A stretch of 64,000 nucleotides of DNA from Ectocarpus siliculosus (Eukaryota > Sar > Phaeophyceae > Ectocarpales > Ectocarpaceae): assembly GCA_000310025.1 (NCBI GenBank), contig FN649751.1:5429450-5493449 (forward strand), read 5' to 3'. Position 1 is the first letter of the stretch. Each line of letters opens with the position of its first letter. The position numbers and the translations under genes were made by a program. The notes under the pieces were generated by a model that ran no database searches, was not told the origin of the DNA, and was given only the letters and a program-made list of their open reading frames with translations. Of the stretch, positions 33,951 to 46,700 are shown in pieces.

Positions 33951-36889
33951 ATGTGCTCGCACGACGACACGACATGATAAGACAACCACCACAACACCTC
34001 ACGTGCCTGCTAGCCCGACCTGACAGCACTGCTGTTCTTAACATTTGGTGCGAGCGACAACACCCGATTCAAAATCTTTACCGAACAATAATGCATACAA
34101 GAACCTCATGCCTCCTACTGCTGTACCGACGACCTGCGTCTCGAAGAGTTTACTACGTCATCGGCAGCCTTGTGGTACAGCAGTTGTGTCATGACATGTA
34201 TCTGCACGTAGAATATGTGATTTTGGTTTTGGAAAACGTAAGCAGCTCGTGCAGGAATACCTAGATTTATTCAATCAAGGCGGGTCCCGGCGCATTGATT
34301 TGCCTAAAAACGTGTGCCGCTACCCTTTATTCGCCTCTCAGATTGACATCCCGTCGCCCGATTACAGACTTCAAATATTGAAAAAGCTGATCAGATTCTC
34401 GACCAACATCCCTTCCACGACTCAGGCTGGCAAATGCAACTATAATGGACCCGCAAAGAATGGTTCGCTGATCTGCGCTGGCGGAAAAATCAAGGCAGAG
34501 ACAAGCTCGAAGGGAATCGCTGGGCCTGAAGCCCAAAGAGCGAAAAATCTGCAGGAACGTTAAACGTGCCCCGGTTGCTGGAGTAACACACACCCACACG
34601 CCGGTTAGCGCGGTCGATGCTAATAAAAAAGACACACACAAACACACACACACACACACACAGCAGCCCCCCTCGGTTAAGAGAGGAACACCACATGCTC
34701 CATCGCTACAAGTTCCTACCGAAAACAACATCACATGCTACCAAACGCCACCAGCGGCGAAATCCACGCAACCGTGACGCCGACGACGGCCATTTGTCAC
34801 AAAAGACCAACCCCTTCGGCAATAGTTACCCCGTGCCAACAAAGCGCCTTGAGGCCCCTTTTACATACCTTCGTCCGCGGCGTCCGGCTCGGCCCCTGGA
34901 GCTACTCCCGCTCCCGGTGCGATTCCGGTCGGAGCTCACGCCGAACCTGTCCCCTCCGACATCGTCCCCACAACGCCTGCCGAAGAGATGGGACGACGGG
35001 GTGGAAAAGAAACGGCATATGTCCGCAGTTACGGTCTTGACTGCCGCGGTGGCGGGTTGGGAAACGACAGATTCACCGGCTGCTGTATGATTGATTCCTG
35101 GCAAGCCACAATTCTGTGCTTCGGGCGGCCAGTCTACACAACGGCCCTGCCCTGCTTGTGGTGGCTGCTTGTGGTGGCCATCGCGTAAGGTGTACGGTCT
35201 GTTGGGATTGGGCAGACAAGAGGGACGCGCGCGTGCGACTATCAAGCAACGACACGTGTGGTGTCTGGGGCGGCTTGTTTTCTTCGTTTTTTTTCAGCGC
35301 AAGAGAAAACGACTTAAAAAATAACAGAACCGCACATTGAACTTGTCGCGCGTCGGCTTCAGCAATAACCAAGACCCGAGCATATATCATACCACAAAAT
35401 CCTATTCGTACGGCGGTGCCGGGGCCTCCTCGCAAAGCGTGACCGGATGCACGTTCCGGAAGCCGAAGGATGGCCATTCGTCTCCATGGAGCCGGGTGGA
35501 ACACCCCCAACGCCTGTGCGGCTACTTTTCCACGTGGTGTGTATGCATATGCGTCCTCGCTTCAAAAACTGGCTACCCCAGCGGGAGGAAACAGCCGTTT
35601 TCGGCGTTATGAACGCGCATTCCGACATCCCTTGGGTGCGTCGAGCTCAGAACCACGCAGAAAAGCTCACTTCCCCTCTCACGGAACAGAGTGGGCGAGG
35701 CGGATCTAGATGGTGCCTGCCCTGTGGGCATGCGAGGAGCCGGAGCTCGAATCGTCGCGGAAAAGGAAACATATCCCTCACTTTGGATGATGATGCGCGT
35801 TGCCAAAAAAAGAGCAGAAGTGCAGGACCGAAAACAAAGAGCAAAAAGCCCCTTCGTACTTTCAAATCAATCCGCCACTGGCAACGCGCGGTGAGCTGAT
35901 CGAAGACAAACCGGCCTCCACTACGATCCTAGCGCAGGTCTCCCCTTGAATCCCGTCGACGTACGGCGAGCACGGCCCTGGCCCCCAAACTTAATCCTTT
36001 CCCCAAAACGCGCACCTGTGTCTATCCGCCGGGCCACCTGCAGAATTGCCCCCACGCCCTCTGTGCGATGTCGAAGGAGGAGGCTTCTCAACATTCAAAG
36101 ATGCCTTGAGCGCCCTCCGGAGCGAGGTCATTTCATCCGCCTACCCGCCGCCGCCGTCGCACGCGCACACACCCTCCCGACGAAGACAGATAGACGAGGC
36201 AGCCAGGCGCTGATCCGAGCCAGGCGCAAAAAAGAGGAGGAGCGCACGACACACCACCCACACGGACACACGCCGAGGAGAAGAATCAGGCGTGATTTTC
36301 TGGCTTTGTGAAACAGCGCGTTCCCGGATGATGTCGCTTGTTCGTTCCCACGCGAAAACGCCACGCCCCCGCGCCCGGCGCGAAACAGTAAGGGAGGGGG
36401 GTATCTCACGCGTGCACACACAGCCCCTCTCCCTTCCGAAAAGGGAGGCGCTTGTTGTATTCGTTTTGTGATGACAACGCAGACACAGACGAGATAGCGA
36501 GCTCGGCTCGGAGCCCGGGCGGCACCGCGGGCGACAATTTTCGTGGTGTGTGTGCACGTTTCAGACTCTGGAACCTTCCGCCAGCCCCCCCCGTCTCATG
36601 TACACACGACACGTCGCTGCTGCACTCGTGCGTGAAAGGAGCTGCAATCAAGGTGAGGTGTGAAAGTTGCGCAACGTTAGTGACAAGCCGCTTGGTGTAG
36701 TAAAGTGACGTGAGCTTGGGGCTTGTAGGGGATGATGGTTACTGGGGTGCAAATACAATGTGTAATGTCAAACATACCCTCCACGCCTCTCTCCCCACAC
36801 GCACGCATACACGCATACATGCAACCACCTTGCTCGTGGATCCAGCAGAGGATCGCACCAGTGTCCGGGAAGCCATCGAAGTTACTAGC
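33951..36889. other. Divergent intergenic region between the CW-finger gene and the pyrophosphatase
   Basis: This is upstream sequence for both flanking genes. It holds a CA repeat at 34632-34662. A possible minus-strand exon sits near 34985-34870, Arg/Gly/Ser-rich with donor GTATGT and a phase that would fit CW-gene exon A. I could not confirm it. Nothing else looks coding. Confidence 0.4.
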
Positions 36890-37061
36890 ATGATGGTTAG
36901 CGGAAGGGCAGTCGCCACGGCTTTATGTGCTCTGGGCACCACCTCCGCGTTCACAGCCCCCCTGGCAGGCTTCCGAGCGGTGAGCGAAGTGTGCGAGATG
37001 ACAGGTTCAACACACGGTTGCCAACCAACTACATTTGTAGGCTACAGCAGTATGCATACAA

Positions 37062-37111
<50 letters not shown>

Positions 37112-40100
37112 CAGGAGTGCTCTGGTGTATCGTCGTACGGCCGCGTTTGCGTGTCTTTAACTCTCAAGGTAGCCTGACCTTTGCGTGGACTGTTTTCTTG
37201 AGCATGCTAGTCGTTTGTTTTGGCACGAGCTTTACACGTTGTGTGTTGGCCTGGTCGTTGATGTCGCTCGCTCGGTGCGCGTCGTGTGTGCGTGTCTCTC
37301 GATGTTCCTGGTGCTGGTACAGGCTAAGGGCGTGTCGAGGCAGGTCACCCGGAATGTCGGGAGAAACTTGCAGATGGCCACCGTGGTGAGTTCCCGTGGA
37401 ACCAGACTACGGTCTTCCAGTCGGTGTTGGTGGCGAAATGAACTGCCGTGGAGGTTTTAACAGCAGTCATGACACAGCAGGCAGCGGTGAAGATCAGGTG
37501 TCCGCACACGGCTGACAAACTGTTCCTGCTGGCTTGCACGTCCATGTTATCAAGAGACACGTGCGATGTGTCCCTTTGTTATTTCTTAGGAGAGAAAGTT
37601 TGTGCTGATGTCACATGGCGAAACCGGAGATTTCTCCCAAGGGGGGGTTGTTGTTGACCTGGCAGAATCGTGCAAGCAAGGCTCTCGTATGTACACACAT
37701 GCATTCCGTCTCCGCCGGCGCCACCTCTTCGATAAGGTGTCGCACACTCACACCCCGGAAATCCCTTCTCGAGTGGGTAGTCTTCCCCTAGAGCCATGAG
37801 TGTGCCCTGTGTAGAACCGGCCTCTCATCATCGCGGCTTCAGTACCCAAGAGGTGCTGTTTTACAGCAGACAAGTGCGCCCCGGCAGCACCTACGAGCTC
37901 TGTTGTTCCAATTTCCCGTACCCAACAACGAACGGTGCAATGCTTTCCGAAGTCAGTCGGGGTCAGGGCTTTCGTGGTGGCTTGCCTCGAACAGGTCGTA
38001 TAGATGCGACGAGCGAGGTGTGGGTGATGTCGCACGCATTGTCCCTGTGAGTGGGCCTCTCAACCCTGAAACACTCCCCATGCATGTTTGTGTCGTCGTG
38101 CCTTACCGCAATAGTCGGAGAGATAGCACCGGGTTGTTGTTGTTGTCTTCACATGGAACCGTTCTGATCTCTCTACCGGTACATATCTTCATATGTCCGT
38201 TCTAGTCTAGCACTTGACGCGGTCGATTCCCGTTGTAAATGTTATCCCGGTGCTTGCATTTTGTACCAGAGAGTTGTCTTCTTGTCTCGGATCGTTGTGG
38301 CCCTCCAGCTCTGGACTCTTTCCTTTCCTTTCCTTTCCTTTCCTCTCTCTGGTGCATACCCTCACAGCTCGCGGTGTCTCTGCCACCCTCACCGTGTGCG
38401 ATCGTTATTTTCTACGCCATTAAGTTTTTTCTCCGTGCTCTTTGTCGCACCCCGGTGCGGAAATGCAAACCAATCACTTAATTTAGTTGTTTCCAAGGCA
38501 CCCGGTGCGATCTCTCCGACCGGTGCGATGCCCAGTGGAATGGACACACACGGGCCTACTCGTGCTCGGCAGTGTTGTATGCACGCACCCGGGTGCCATC
38601 TCCCCGACCGGTGACATCTCTCCACCTCTGAGTATATTGGTACCGGTACAGGTACCAACAAGCAGACGTAGGCTGGTAGCACATGGCAGCTTTCCATGCA
38701 GCGAATGGTCATGAGTTTGAATGCGAGTTGGACTGTGGCGTGACAAGGACAACAAACGATGTTTTGCATCTGGGGTACCGTTACATACGGTATGAGGTTG
38801 TCTCCCGCTTTCGTTTCGGTCTTCCTCTACGAATACCAGTTGTCAAAAGCAGCAGAACTTAAGATTTCCTTTCGAAAGGCGCGGTATGTTGTGTGCTTGG
38901 CGCACAGTTTGCAATTCCATACTGATCACATGAAAACAACAGACGATCCCGCGCGAACCGCGCCGACCGTACACACGTACATGAAGGAGTGATGCTCCGC
39001 TGATACCGCCGCCACATGTAAAACGTACCCGCATGTACCTCTTTACGGAACAATCTTGGATTTGAGGGTCGGTGAGATCCCGCCCCGTGTGATCTCACTC
39101 GACCCTGGTGCGTTAATACAACAAACTCATGCCAGTTTTTTTTGTTCTCACCTTGTACCAGCTTTCCGACCGGTGCCATCTCTCCAACTCTTACGGTAAC
39201 CCACAGAGACAGGTTCGGTCACCATGTTTGAAACGGCGCATGTACAGAAATAAGTGCGAGAGTCACAGATCACAACGATGTGTTCGTGCGTGTTTTCTCC
39301 TGTAACCCGCTTTTCTTTCATGTTGTGCGTGCCGCACAGGCCGAGACATACGACATCAAGGTGAAGGGCGAGGAGAACACGATGGACTACCGCGCGTTCT
39401 TCCACCAGGCGAGTATCCCGCACAAGTGTAGATGCCACGGTACTACGATGGTACCCTGGTCACACATTTGTGGACATGTGTTCCCCTTCGTGAAAGTACT
39501 TCTTCCGGGTGGCCCGGAGCATGCTACAACTTGGTGGGACTCTTGATAATGCTTGGGACATGCAGATAGAGCACCTGACACGCGCGTGCGGTGACGGTGA
39601 GGGACGGAGACTCTCCATCGCGTGACCGACCGTCCCCGCAAGCAGTGGGCGGGCGTTCGACCGTCGCGTTCGGCACACACACGTAGACGCGGTGGTGGAG
39701 GAGGAGGCTTACATTTGCCGTTTCCCTTGTCACCCAACCCGCGGAAATTTTGATCGAGAAGATTTTTTTTCACAAGCGACGACGGCCAATGTTTTCAAGC
39801 CTACGTAGAGCAGTGCCCCACCATCGCGGACTGCTGTCTTTGTGAGATTTAGGATTGACGCCCCTGCCCGTCGGTGTCACTGCTCGCAAGCGACTGACTT
39901 TCTGGCGTTACGGGCGTCCTTTCTTTTTTGTTGCCTCCCTCCGTGCTACCCCCCACCTCCGCGCAGGGCGGGAAGGAGATCTCCCCCTGGCACGACATCC
40001 CGCTCAAGGCCGGCGCGGACACTTTCAACTACATTTGCGAGATCCCCAAGTAGTGAGTCCGAAAACGCATCGTTTGCTGCTGTCGTGGAAGAGTGTAGCA

Positions 40101-43100
40101 CGTTCGCTGCTGGTTGTTCTCGCGTAGTTCAGGAAGACTCAGTTTGCTTGCGTTGTGTACGATCTGCGTGCGTGCTTTTGCAGGTTTCGCTGGGGTTGGG
40201 GTTGGGGTTGGTTCTGGTTAACCAGGTCGAGGGAATGGGCTCGCGTGGTATCATTCATGTCTAGCTTGTGCCCGCACGCCAATGTGTTGACCGCATCGTG
40301 TTTGCTTCGCCGTCTACGTGACTTGCTGTGTACCTAGCTCCTTGGCGAAGATGGAGATCGCCACCAAGGAGCCGAACAACCCCATCGCCCAGGTAGGTGC
40401 AGCACGGCGTGTGGCATGTGGCTTGGTATGGTGCACAGGAGTAAGCCACGCAAGAATAGCATTGCGTGTCAAGACCACAGCAGTGCGCTGCCGTGTGGTG
40501 GAAGCTCGCCTCCGGCGAAACAGAGACCCATCGCAGCGTCGCTGCAAAGGCTCGATGGCGGCAGCACACCGCCATTCTCGCCATCTCGCGTCATCCACGA
40601 GGCTTGGCGTTGGAATAGAGCGGAGGCCTTCGTTTCGTGTTGATTTTTCACGGCGGTGTTCTTGCCGCTTGGCTAACTTCCGGCCGGCCCTAGTGCCGTC
40701 ATACGACACGCGCACGGCCTTTTTCGCCCCCCCGTCCCCTTTTTTCCAGGACACTAAGAAGGGCAAGCTGAGGTTTTACCACGGCCCAATTTTCTGGAAC
40801 TACGGGTACATCCCCCAAACATGGGAGGACCCCACGGTGAAGCACCCTGAGGTGAGTTAGTGGTCACACCTCGGCCGGTGCAACTCAGCTTTGAAAGCGA
40901 AAGGAAGGGCGCAATGGGAAGCACTGAATCCTTCGCTAGGCAAGGACCAGTGTCGAAAGGCATTCGCTGAGTTTCTTGGGTCATGCATGCGATCAACAGC
41001 GAGTTGTTTTTTGAGCCCGGGCAACCGCGGTTGGTATTCGAATGGGATTATTATTGGTTACTTGCAGCCAGCACCGCACGGTCACCATGAAGGCAGAGGT
41101 CCCGGTGTAGCATGCCTAACAGGCGCTCTCGATGAGCGTTGCCTTGCGAGGCACTTTGCTCAATCTTGAGCACCGATTTCACGGCTCATTCAAGGTGCTT
41201 GCTTCCATTCAAACACCCGACCCCTCGCCTCCCCCCCCCCTTGTCGTATGATTCGGTTCGAAACCTTCGTCGGCGCTGGCCTTCGTGTGTCGCTTCTTCG
41301 CCCCCCCCTCCTTAACAAACGGACAACTTTCAGCTCGGTGTTCTCGGGGACGGTGACCCGGTGGATGTCGTGGAGATCGGGTCCGCGAAGCTTGCCTCTG
41401 GGTGGGTGATCTGAACAATCCCGCCGAGTTGCTGTTGGGCCCCCTTTTTTTTTTTGAACCAAAATACGTGTTTTGTGTTTTGTACTTGCCCCGTCACGTT
41501 GAGTTTGGGGCCTCTGTTTTTTTCCGGACCAAAAGAATGCTCTCTGCGCATGTGTGTGGGATGCCAGACTCCCGGAGATTCAATACCCAAACGTAGGCCG
41601 TCTCTGACAACGGGTCAGGCGTGGGACAAGCCTAAAGGAAATGGTCTGCGTGGGGCTTTGTTTCGTCTTTACTCCTTTTGCGAAACGGCGCCGACTTGCT
41701 GTGAGACTTGTGCCACCCCAGCCTCCTGGGTGAAGATCCGAGGGTGTTGATGAAGCCACGCATGAAGCTCGGCTTGCCACATATTGTTGGACTTGCTATA
41801 ATAGTCGAGGTACGTTTGGCGGCTGTTCATCCGACACTGGAGAAAGCGCCCCCTTCCCGGTGTGTTCCCTGCTGATGTCGTGTTTCGCTGGGTATGCAGG
41901 ACTGTTAAGGCCATCAAGCCTCTGGGATGCTTGGCGATGATCGACGACGGCGAGCTCGACTGGAAGGTGTGCTATATTTTGCAGGCTGTTCTTTGTCGTC
42001 AAAGTACGCGCTTGTCCTTGATTTTTGGTGAAAACAAAACACAACATCCGCGCCACGTGAACTCTGCTGTATCTTCGCGCACATTCTCCTTGTGTTGTGT
42101 CGCCTTTTCAATTCTTAATTGGTAGATTTCGTCTGACCCCGGTACACCACTTCGATGACGTTCCGAGCTGCTTGCAAAAAGAAAAAAACAGCAGTGTGAT
42201 TCGTCTTGGCGCAGACACCCCGAGCACACGACTGGACCTCCTTTCGTGCGGCTGCGCATCCGCTACCGCTGATGTCCAGATTGCATTTCGCTTGTTTCGA
42301 GTGGAGTACCTTGACCGACGGTGTGGTTGCCCCGCGACTTCCCTGCATGAATGCACCCACGCCTCCTGTGCCGTGTGATGTCAGGTGATTGGTATCGACG
42401 TAGACGACCCGTTGGCCAAGGACCTGAACGACATCGCCGACGTCGAGAAGCTCCTCCCCGGGTACGTATCCGGAATCCGGGAGTGGTTCCGCTGGTACAA
42501 GACCCCCGACGACAAGCCCCTCAACGCCTTCGGCTTCGACGAGAAGGCTTTGAACAAGGTGCGCGTATGCCTGCGGGGCCAATTTAAGCAACGCGCTTTG
42601 GGTTGGACGGAGAGAAGAAGATTGTCGGGCTGGTTGGCGTGGAGGGCGTGTGGGTGCCGGGTTGTGCTGGGGTCTTGACTGGCACGGCAAGAGCTGGGGT
42701 ATCGTCGAGTATGCGATGTTTTTGTACGACCAAACCGGGGATTGTGAGAGGAAACTACTGCATTCCAGAACTCATGGTTACTTGAGCGAAGCACATGCTA
42801 GTTTCCGGAGCTACACTGATCGCCCGCCCGGCGCCGAAATGAAGGTTTTGTATCCACGAGATTGGACAGAAAGGGCATCACCACCACCTTATGCAACATC
42901 CTGGTAAACCCCTCCGGCTCCAGCTTGGTATGTGAGCACAACAGCAAGACAACGGCTACTCTGTTTGCCCAAATGCGCCTTATCTCCCCGGTCATCTCAA
43001 ACGGTGCAACTCGCATGCATGCATGGTCTTGTTTCCTTGTGGGCGGCAGGAGGAGACGATGAAGGTGATCGACGAGTGCAACGGGCACTGGAAGGCGCTT

Positions 43101-43142
43101 GTCGACGGAAAGACCGAGGCTGGCAAGATGTGGATCAAGTAG
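36890..43142 (+). CDS. PPA: Soluble inorganic pyrophosphatase (family I), plastid-targeted
   Basis: Ten exons with consistent phases: 36890-36979, 37323-37385, 39340-39408, 39967-40052, 40338-40392, 40750-40851, 41334-41401, 41900-41966, 42385-42558 and 43050-43142. About 288 residues. It hydrolyses pyrophosphate to phosphate and so pulls biosynthetic reactions forward. Family I motifs: [56 protein letters not shown], the signature [11 protein letters not shown] with its metal-binding aspartates, [20 protein letters not shown] and a final [13 protein letters not shown]. The first exon encodes a hydrophobic signal-like segment ending TSAFTAP, the phenylalanine cleavage motif of bipartite plastid presequences in secondary plastids. 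Exon 2 supplies the transit-like, Arg-rich remainder. Intron 3 has a GC donor (CAG/GCGAGT). The start ATG could also be 36893. Confidence 0.93.
37064..37108 (+). repeat. (CAG)15 microsatellite in pyrophosphatase intron 1
   Basis: A pure CAG run of about 15 units, then CAGGAG variants. It lies in the intron between the two presequence exons. Confidence 0.9.
38319..38345 (+). repeat. (TTTCC)n repeat in pyrophosphatase intron 2
   Basis: Five tandem CCTTT/TTTCC units followed by CTCTCT, within a 1.95-kb intron. Confidence 0.8.
38500..39186 (+). repeat. Dispersed copies of an 18-bp CCGGTGCGATCTCTCCGA motif
   Basis: Copies or near copies occur at about 38502, 38519, 38589, 38607 and 39170, all in pyrophosphatase intron 2 and in the same orientation. 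The core is CCGGTGNNATCTCTCC. The spacing is irregular, so it is not a simple minisatellite. A tRNA-like B box (GGTCATGAGTTTGAATGC) lies at about 38707. Confidence 0.6.
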
Positions 43143-43766
43143 AGGAGGGGCGGAACGCTTGCGAGTTGAAACAGTTTTGGGGTTTGTTTGAAAGGAGGCA
43201 GCCGGAGATCGCTGCGCCAACCCTGCTGGTCTTCTTGTTGTGTTTCTTGAACAGAAGTTCACTTGTGGTGGTTTGCAGCAAAGAAGAGAGCGTAAATAGG
43301 TAAATATAGTTTTCCTAGATGTGGTTTAGGACATCCACCGATTAACGTGATGGCCGTTAGCTGAGAAGCCTTGACAAATCGTCGTGTGTACTCATGTTCA
43401 TGTTTCGTGTGACTACATCGGAGCTCTTCATCAGTGTTTCGGATTGGCACGGGGACCGTAAATAAATGTTGACTGCGGAGAAGGCTACATACATTGAACG
43501 AACAGAGGTCCCGAAGTTTTTGTAGCAGCACAGAAGAGGAAGCGCCCAAGCCACTTGTCTGCCTTGCGTTCACTATGAACGCAGTCGTAGTGCTTCGGAA
43601 CACCGAAAACACTACGAGTTGGTTCGCTTTCCAACGCGCGTGGACCCCTCCCCCCCTGTCCGCCCCGACTAGAGGACCCCCCCGGCAAGACCAAGCGCAC
43701 CAAACAAAGAGACGTGCGTGACAGTGAAAGTCAGAAGTAGCACTCGACCACAGCGTGCACTCGACC

Positions 43767-46700
43767 ATGGTCTCCGACCTTCCGCCATACGCCAACTCGA
43801 AGACTACCGTTCGGTATGACGGAGACGTACAAGATGCTCGTCAAGTAGATGGGAAAATCTGGTTTGCTGTTGATGGACAAGCAATCCTCACGCGAGAGCA
43901 ACAGACGCGGGGTATCTCGAAACTCAGGCCGGTGAGCCCAGGATGCCCACTACGTTGAGCTCCCCTGTCTCATCTCCTTCCAGCAATGAAGCCCACACTC
44001 GCAATATAGAAGGTGTCAGGAGATACTTTGCCCTTGGACAAAGCTTCTTCGCTACGAGCGAAGAGCAGTAGGCTGCAGAGCACCGCCGTGTGGAACATGA
44101 GAAGGTAGCGCTGCAGCGCATCCATGCTACGGCAGTACTGCTGTACACGCTCCGCACCAACGGCCACTCGCACGCATCTCTTCCTTGATACGCAGGCGCC
44201 GGGTACGACCGCCCATACCATGGCATCAGCTCACGTCATTGTTGGCGGGCCACAACTTAGCAGCAGCTATGATGCCGATCCAGCAGGCGGAGGAACTGCA
44301 TCTGGACTGTTATCTCCCGAATCCGCTCTGCTCATCAAAGCAGCGCAAGTCAGCCAAACCTTCGCTGCGGTGACGGCGCTGCCACCGGGCATCCATGTAA
44401 TGTGTTACGTGCCGCCTTCAACTGACGACGCTGACGAGAAGCCGGCAGCTGGTGACGCTGGCGGGAAACCGGCAGCAACGGCCGGTGATTGGTCCGCCCT
44501 GTGGCGCGACATCCGGTTCAGTACCGGTGAGGCGGAAGAAGGCAAGCGATTGGCATGGCAAGCACCGTGCCTGAGCCTGCTGGGCGATGCGACAAGCTTC
44601 CTCGCATCCGCGGCGATCTCGTCCCTCACTGACAGCACACCGCGTGGGGGGTGGGCCCTTGTGCCGTGCGCATCATCCAGTAACTTGGTCTGCGAGTTGG
44701 CGAGCGGCGGGGCAAAAGGAGATGGCGGGAAGGTGGCGTGGTTGCATCTTGCGGAGGACGCGCAGGCTTCTGGTACCGGTGTCGCCGTGGCCGACAGTCT
44801 TCTTCTCACGTCGTGAGTTTTGGTTGAGATAGAGAGAAAGTTTCGCGCGCAGCCTACAGCAACCTTGTCGGACATTTAATATCATGTGCGTGTTTCCACG
44901 CCAGCAACCGTTTTCATCGTCCGCCGCAACGGCGAATCCTGCCGTCGTACGGGCCTCGTCATGCCATTATGCCGCATGTCGGCACATGGCAGTGCACCCG
45001 GCATGATTGCTACCCGTAGCCCATCCTCGTACGAAGTTACTGCCGTCTACCGGTTTGTGAACATCTCGACAAAAGTTACGACTACATCAGCTGTGATTCG
45101 TTCACAAGAGTGAACGCTCATCTGCGCAGCTGTGACGACAAAGTTCTTGTAGCATGTTCAACCTTGAAGTATCGAGCTTTCGCTTCGCCCTGCCCTCCGC
45201 CGCACGCCCGCCGATCAGCGATGGTAATCAAGAGTTGTCCTACGCGTCAGTCTCGGCACGCAGCCTAGGCGACGCCGAGGTGGAGGTAGTCTCGGAGGCC
45301 CATCGCGTCTTGCCCGGCGGCGTTCTCTCCGGCTACGACTTGAGCGTCGCGCCACCGAACAACGCACTCATAGGGAACGATAAGTCTTCAGACGGAGAAC
45401 CTGATAGGGGAAGGCCGAAGAACGTGGACGAGGCTGCTGTGTTTGTGGACCACTCCACGGCCCCGGTCGACGTCGTCGGACAACGCTGGCGAGGGGATGT
45501 TGCGGTGGTGGGGCTCCCGGGAGGGGGGCTACACAGACATGTGCGATATTCCTTTTGCAGAGCATCCGCAATCGTGCTCTCTGCCCACCATAGCCACGAT
45601 CGTTTGACGGCGATCATGAGAAAATATGCCGATACTGTAAAGGGCTGCAAAGAAAGGGCAGAGCTGATTGGGGGTGGAGGGGTATTTGGTGGCGCCGTAC
45701 TCCATTGTTTTTTTACCCTGTTTCAGCACAGATAGGCACAACGCTGCTGTTGTGCGGAGATCATCAGATCATGTCTGCTGGTGGATTCCACAAGCAAGGC
45801 AGCCAGAGGGTAATTGCCACTTTTTATAGCGCGTTTGCCGGCAAGGTCTCCACTACACCCATCTTTCAAGCACCAAATCCAGGCTTTTACACCGTGTGCG
45901 TGTTTCCGTGTCTTGTGAACTGCCTCTTGAACAGGTGAGAGTCAAGTTTGACGCGAGGTGCACAGGGAACGCTTGCGAGGGTCTCTCGGAAAGAGGGGAA
46001 TCGCAAGATAGCGACGCCTCGGAGTGGTGCGAGGTGTTGCTTGCGCAGCACGTCCCGCAAGGAGCTTATATCGACGTTGACGAGGTCAAGGTGAGAAAAA
46101 GAAAAGTGCGGGTTGTTGGTCTTGTCGGCCTTGTGTGTGCGAATTATCACGTTGCGTTTGCAGCTCGAAGCAGAATACGTGGCCAGGAGCATGACGTTGT
46201 CGTTGCAATTGAATCACGCACTCGCAGAACGATGTGTATCTAATGTCTCGTATCTAGCGTCCGCTTTTTTTACATACTGCTTGAAACGAAGGTTAACTAT
46301 GTAACCGTCACCAGTGGCAGACGAAAGATGTGCGTGCTATTGCCGTCACTGCCCGTTGTTGATGATCGTTGGATTGGCCTCTTGATCCAGCCACTCACAA
46401 ACACTCCACGCGCAAGACCAGGCACGTCGGTACTCAAACCGTCCAGGCACATGGCACCACCCGATCCTGACGGTGTAACCGACACCATGATGTTTATGCC
46501 AGGACTGCTGTGTCTCCTGCCTGTGTTTTTGCATTGCTGCCACGACAGGCACGCCACGATTTCGACGTTCTTTCTTCGCCCCCGGTAGGGCGGAGAGTAG
46601 GCGTGGAGACCTTTGAGGGCGGGCCGATCGATGTCGAGCTACCCTCGTCGGTCTCGGGCCAGCATCTCGTCAACTTCAACCTGTGGGTCGACATGTCCGA

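Noticed and set aside
44886..45113. Plus-strand frame (75 residues) within the PIG-X gene as an exon
   Set aside because: The donor at 44812 and acceptor at 45153 join in phase 2 and skip it. Its inclusion needs a poor donor and ends in a stop.
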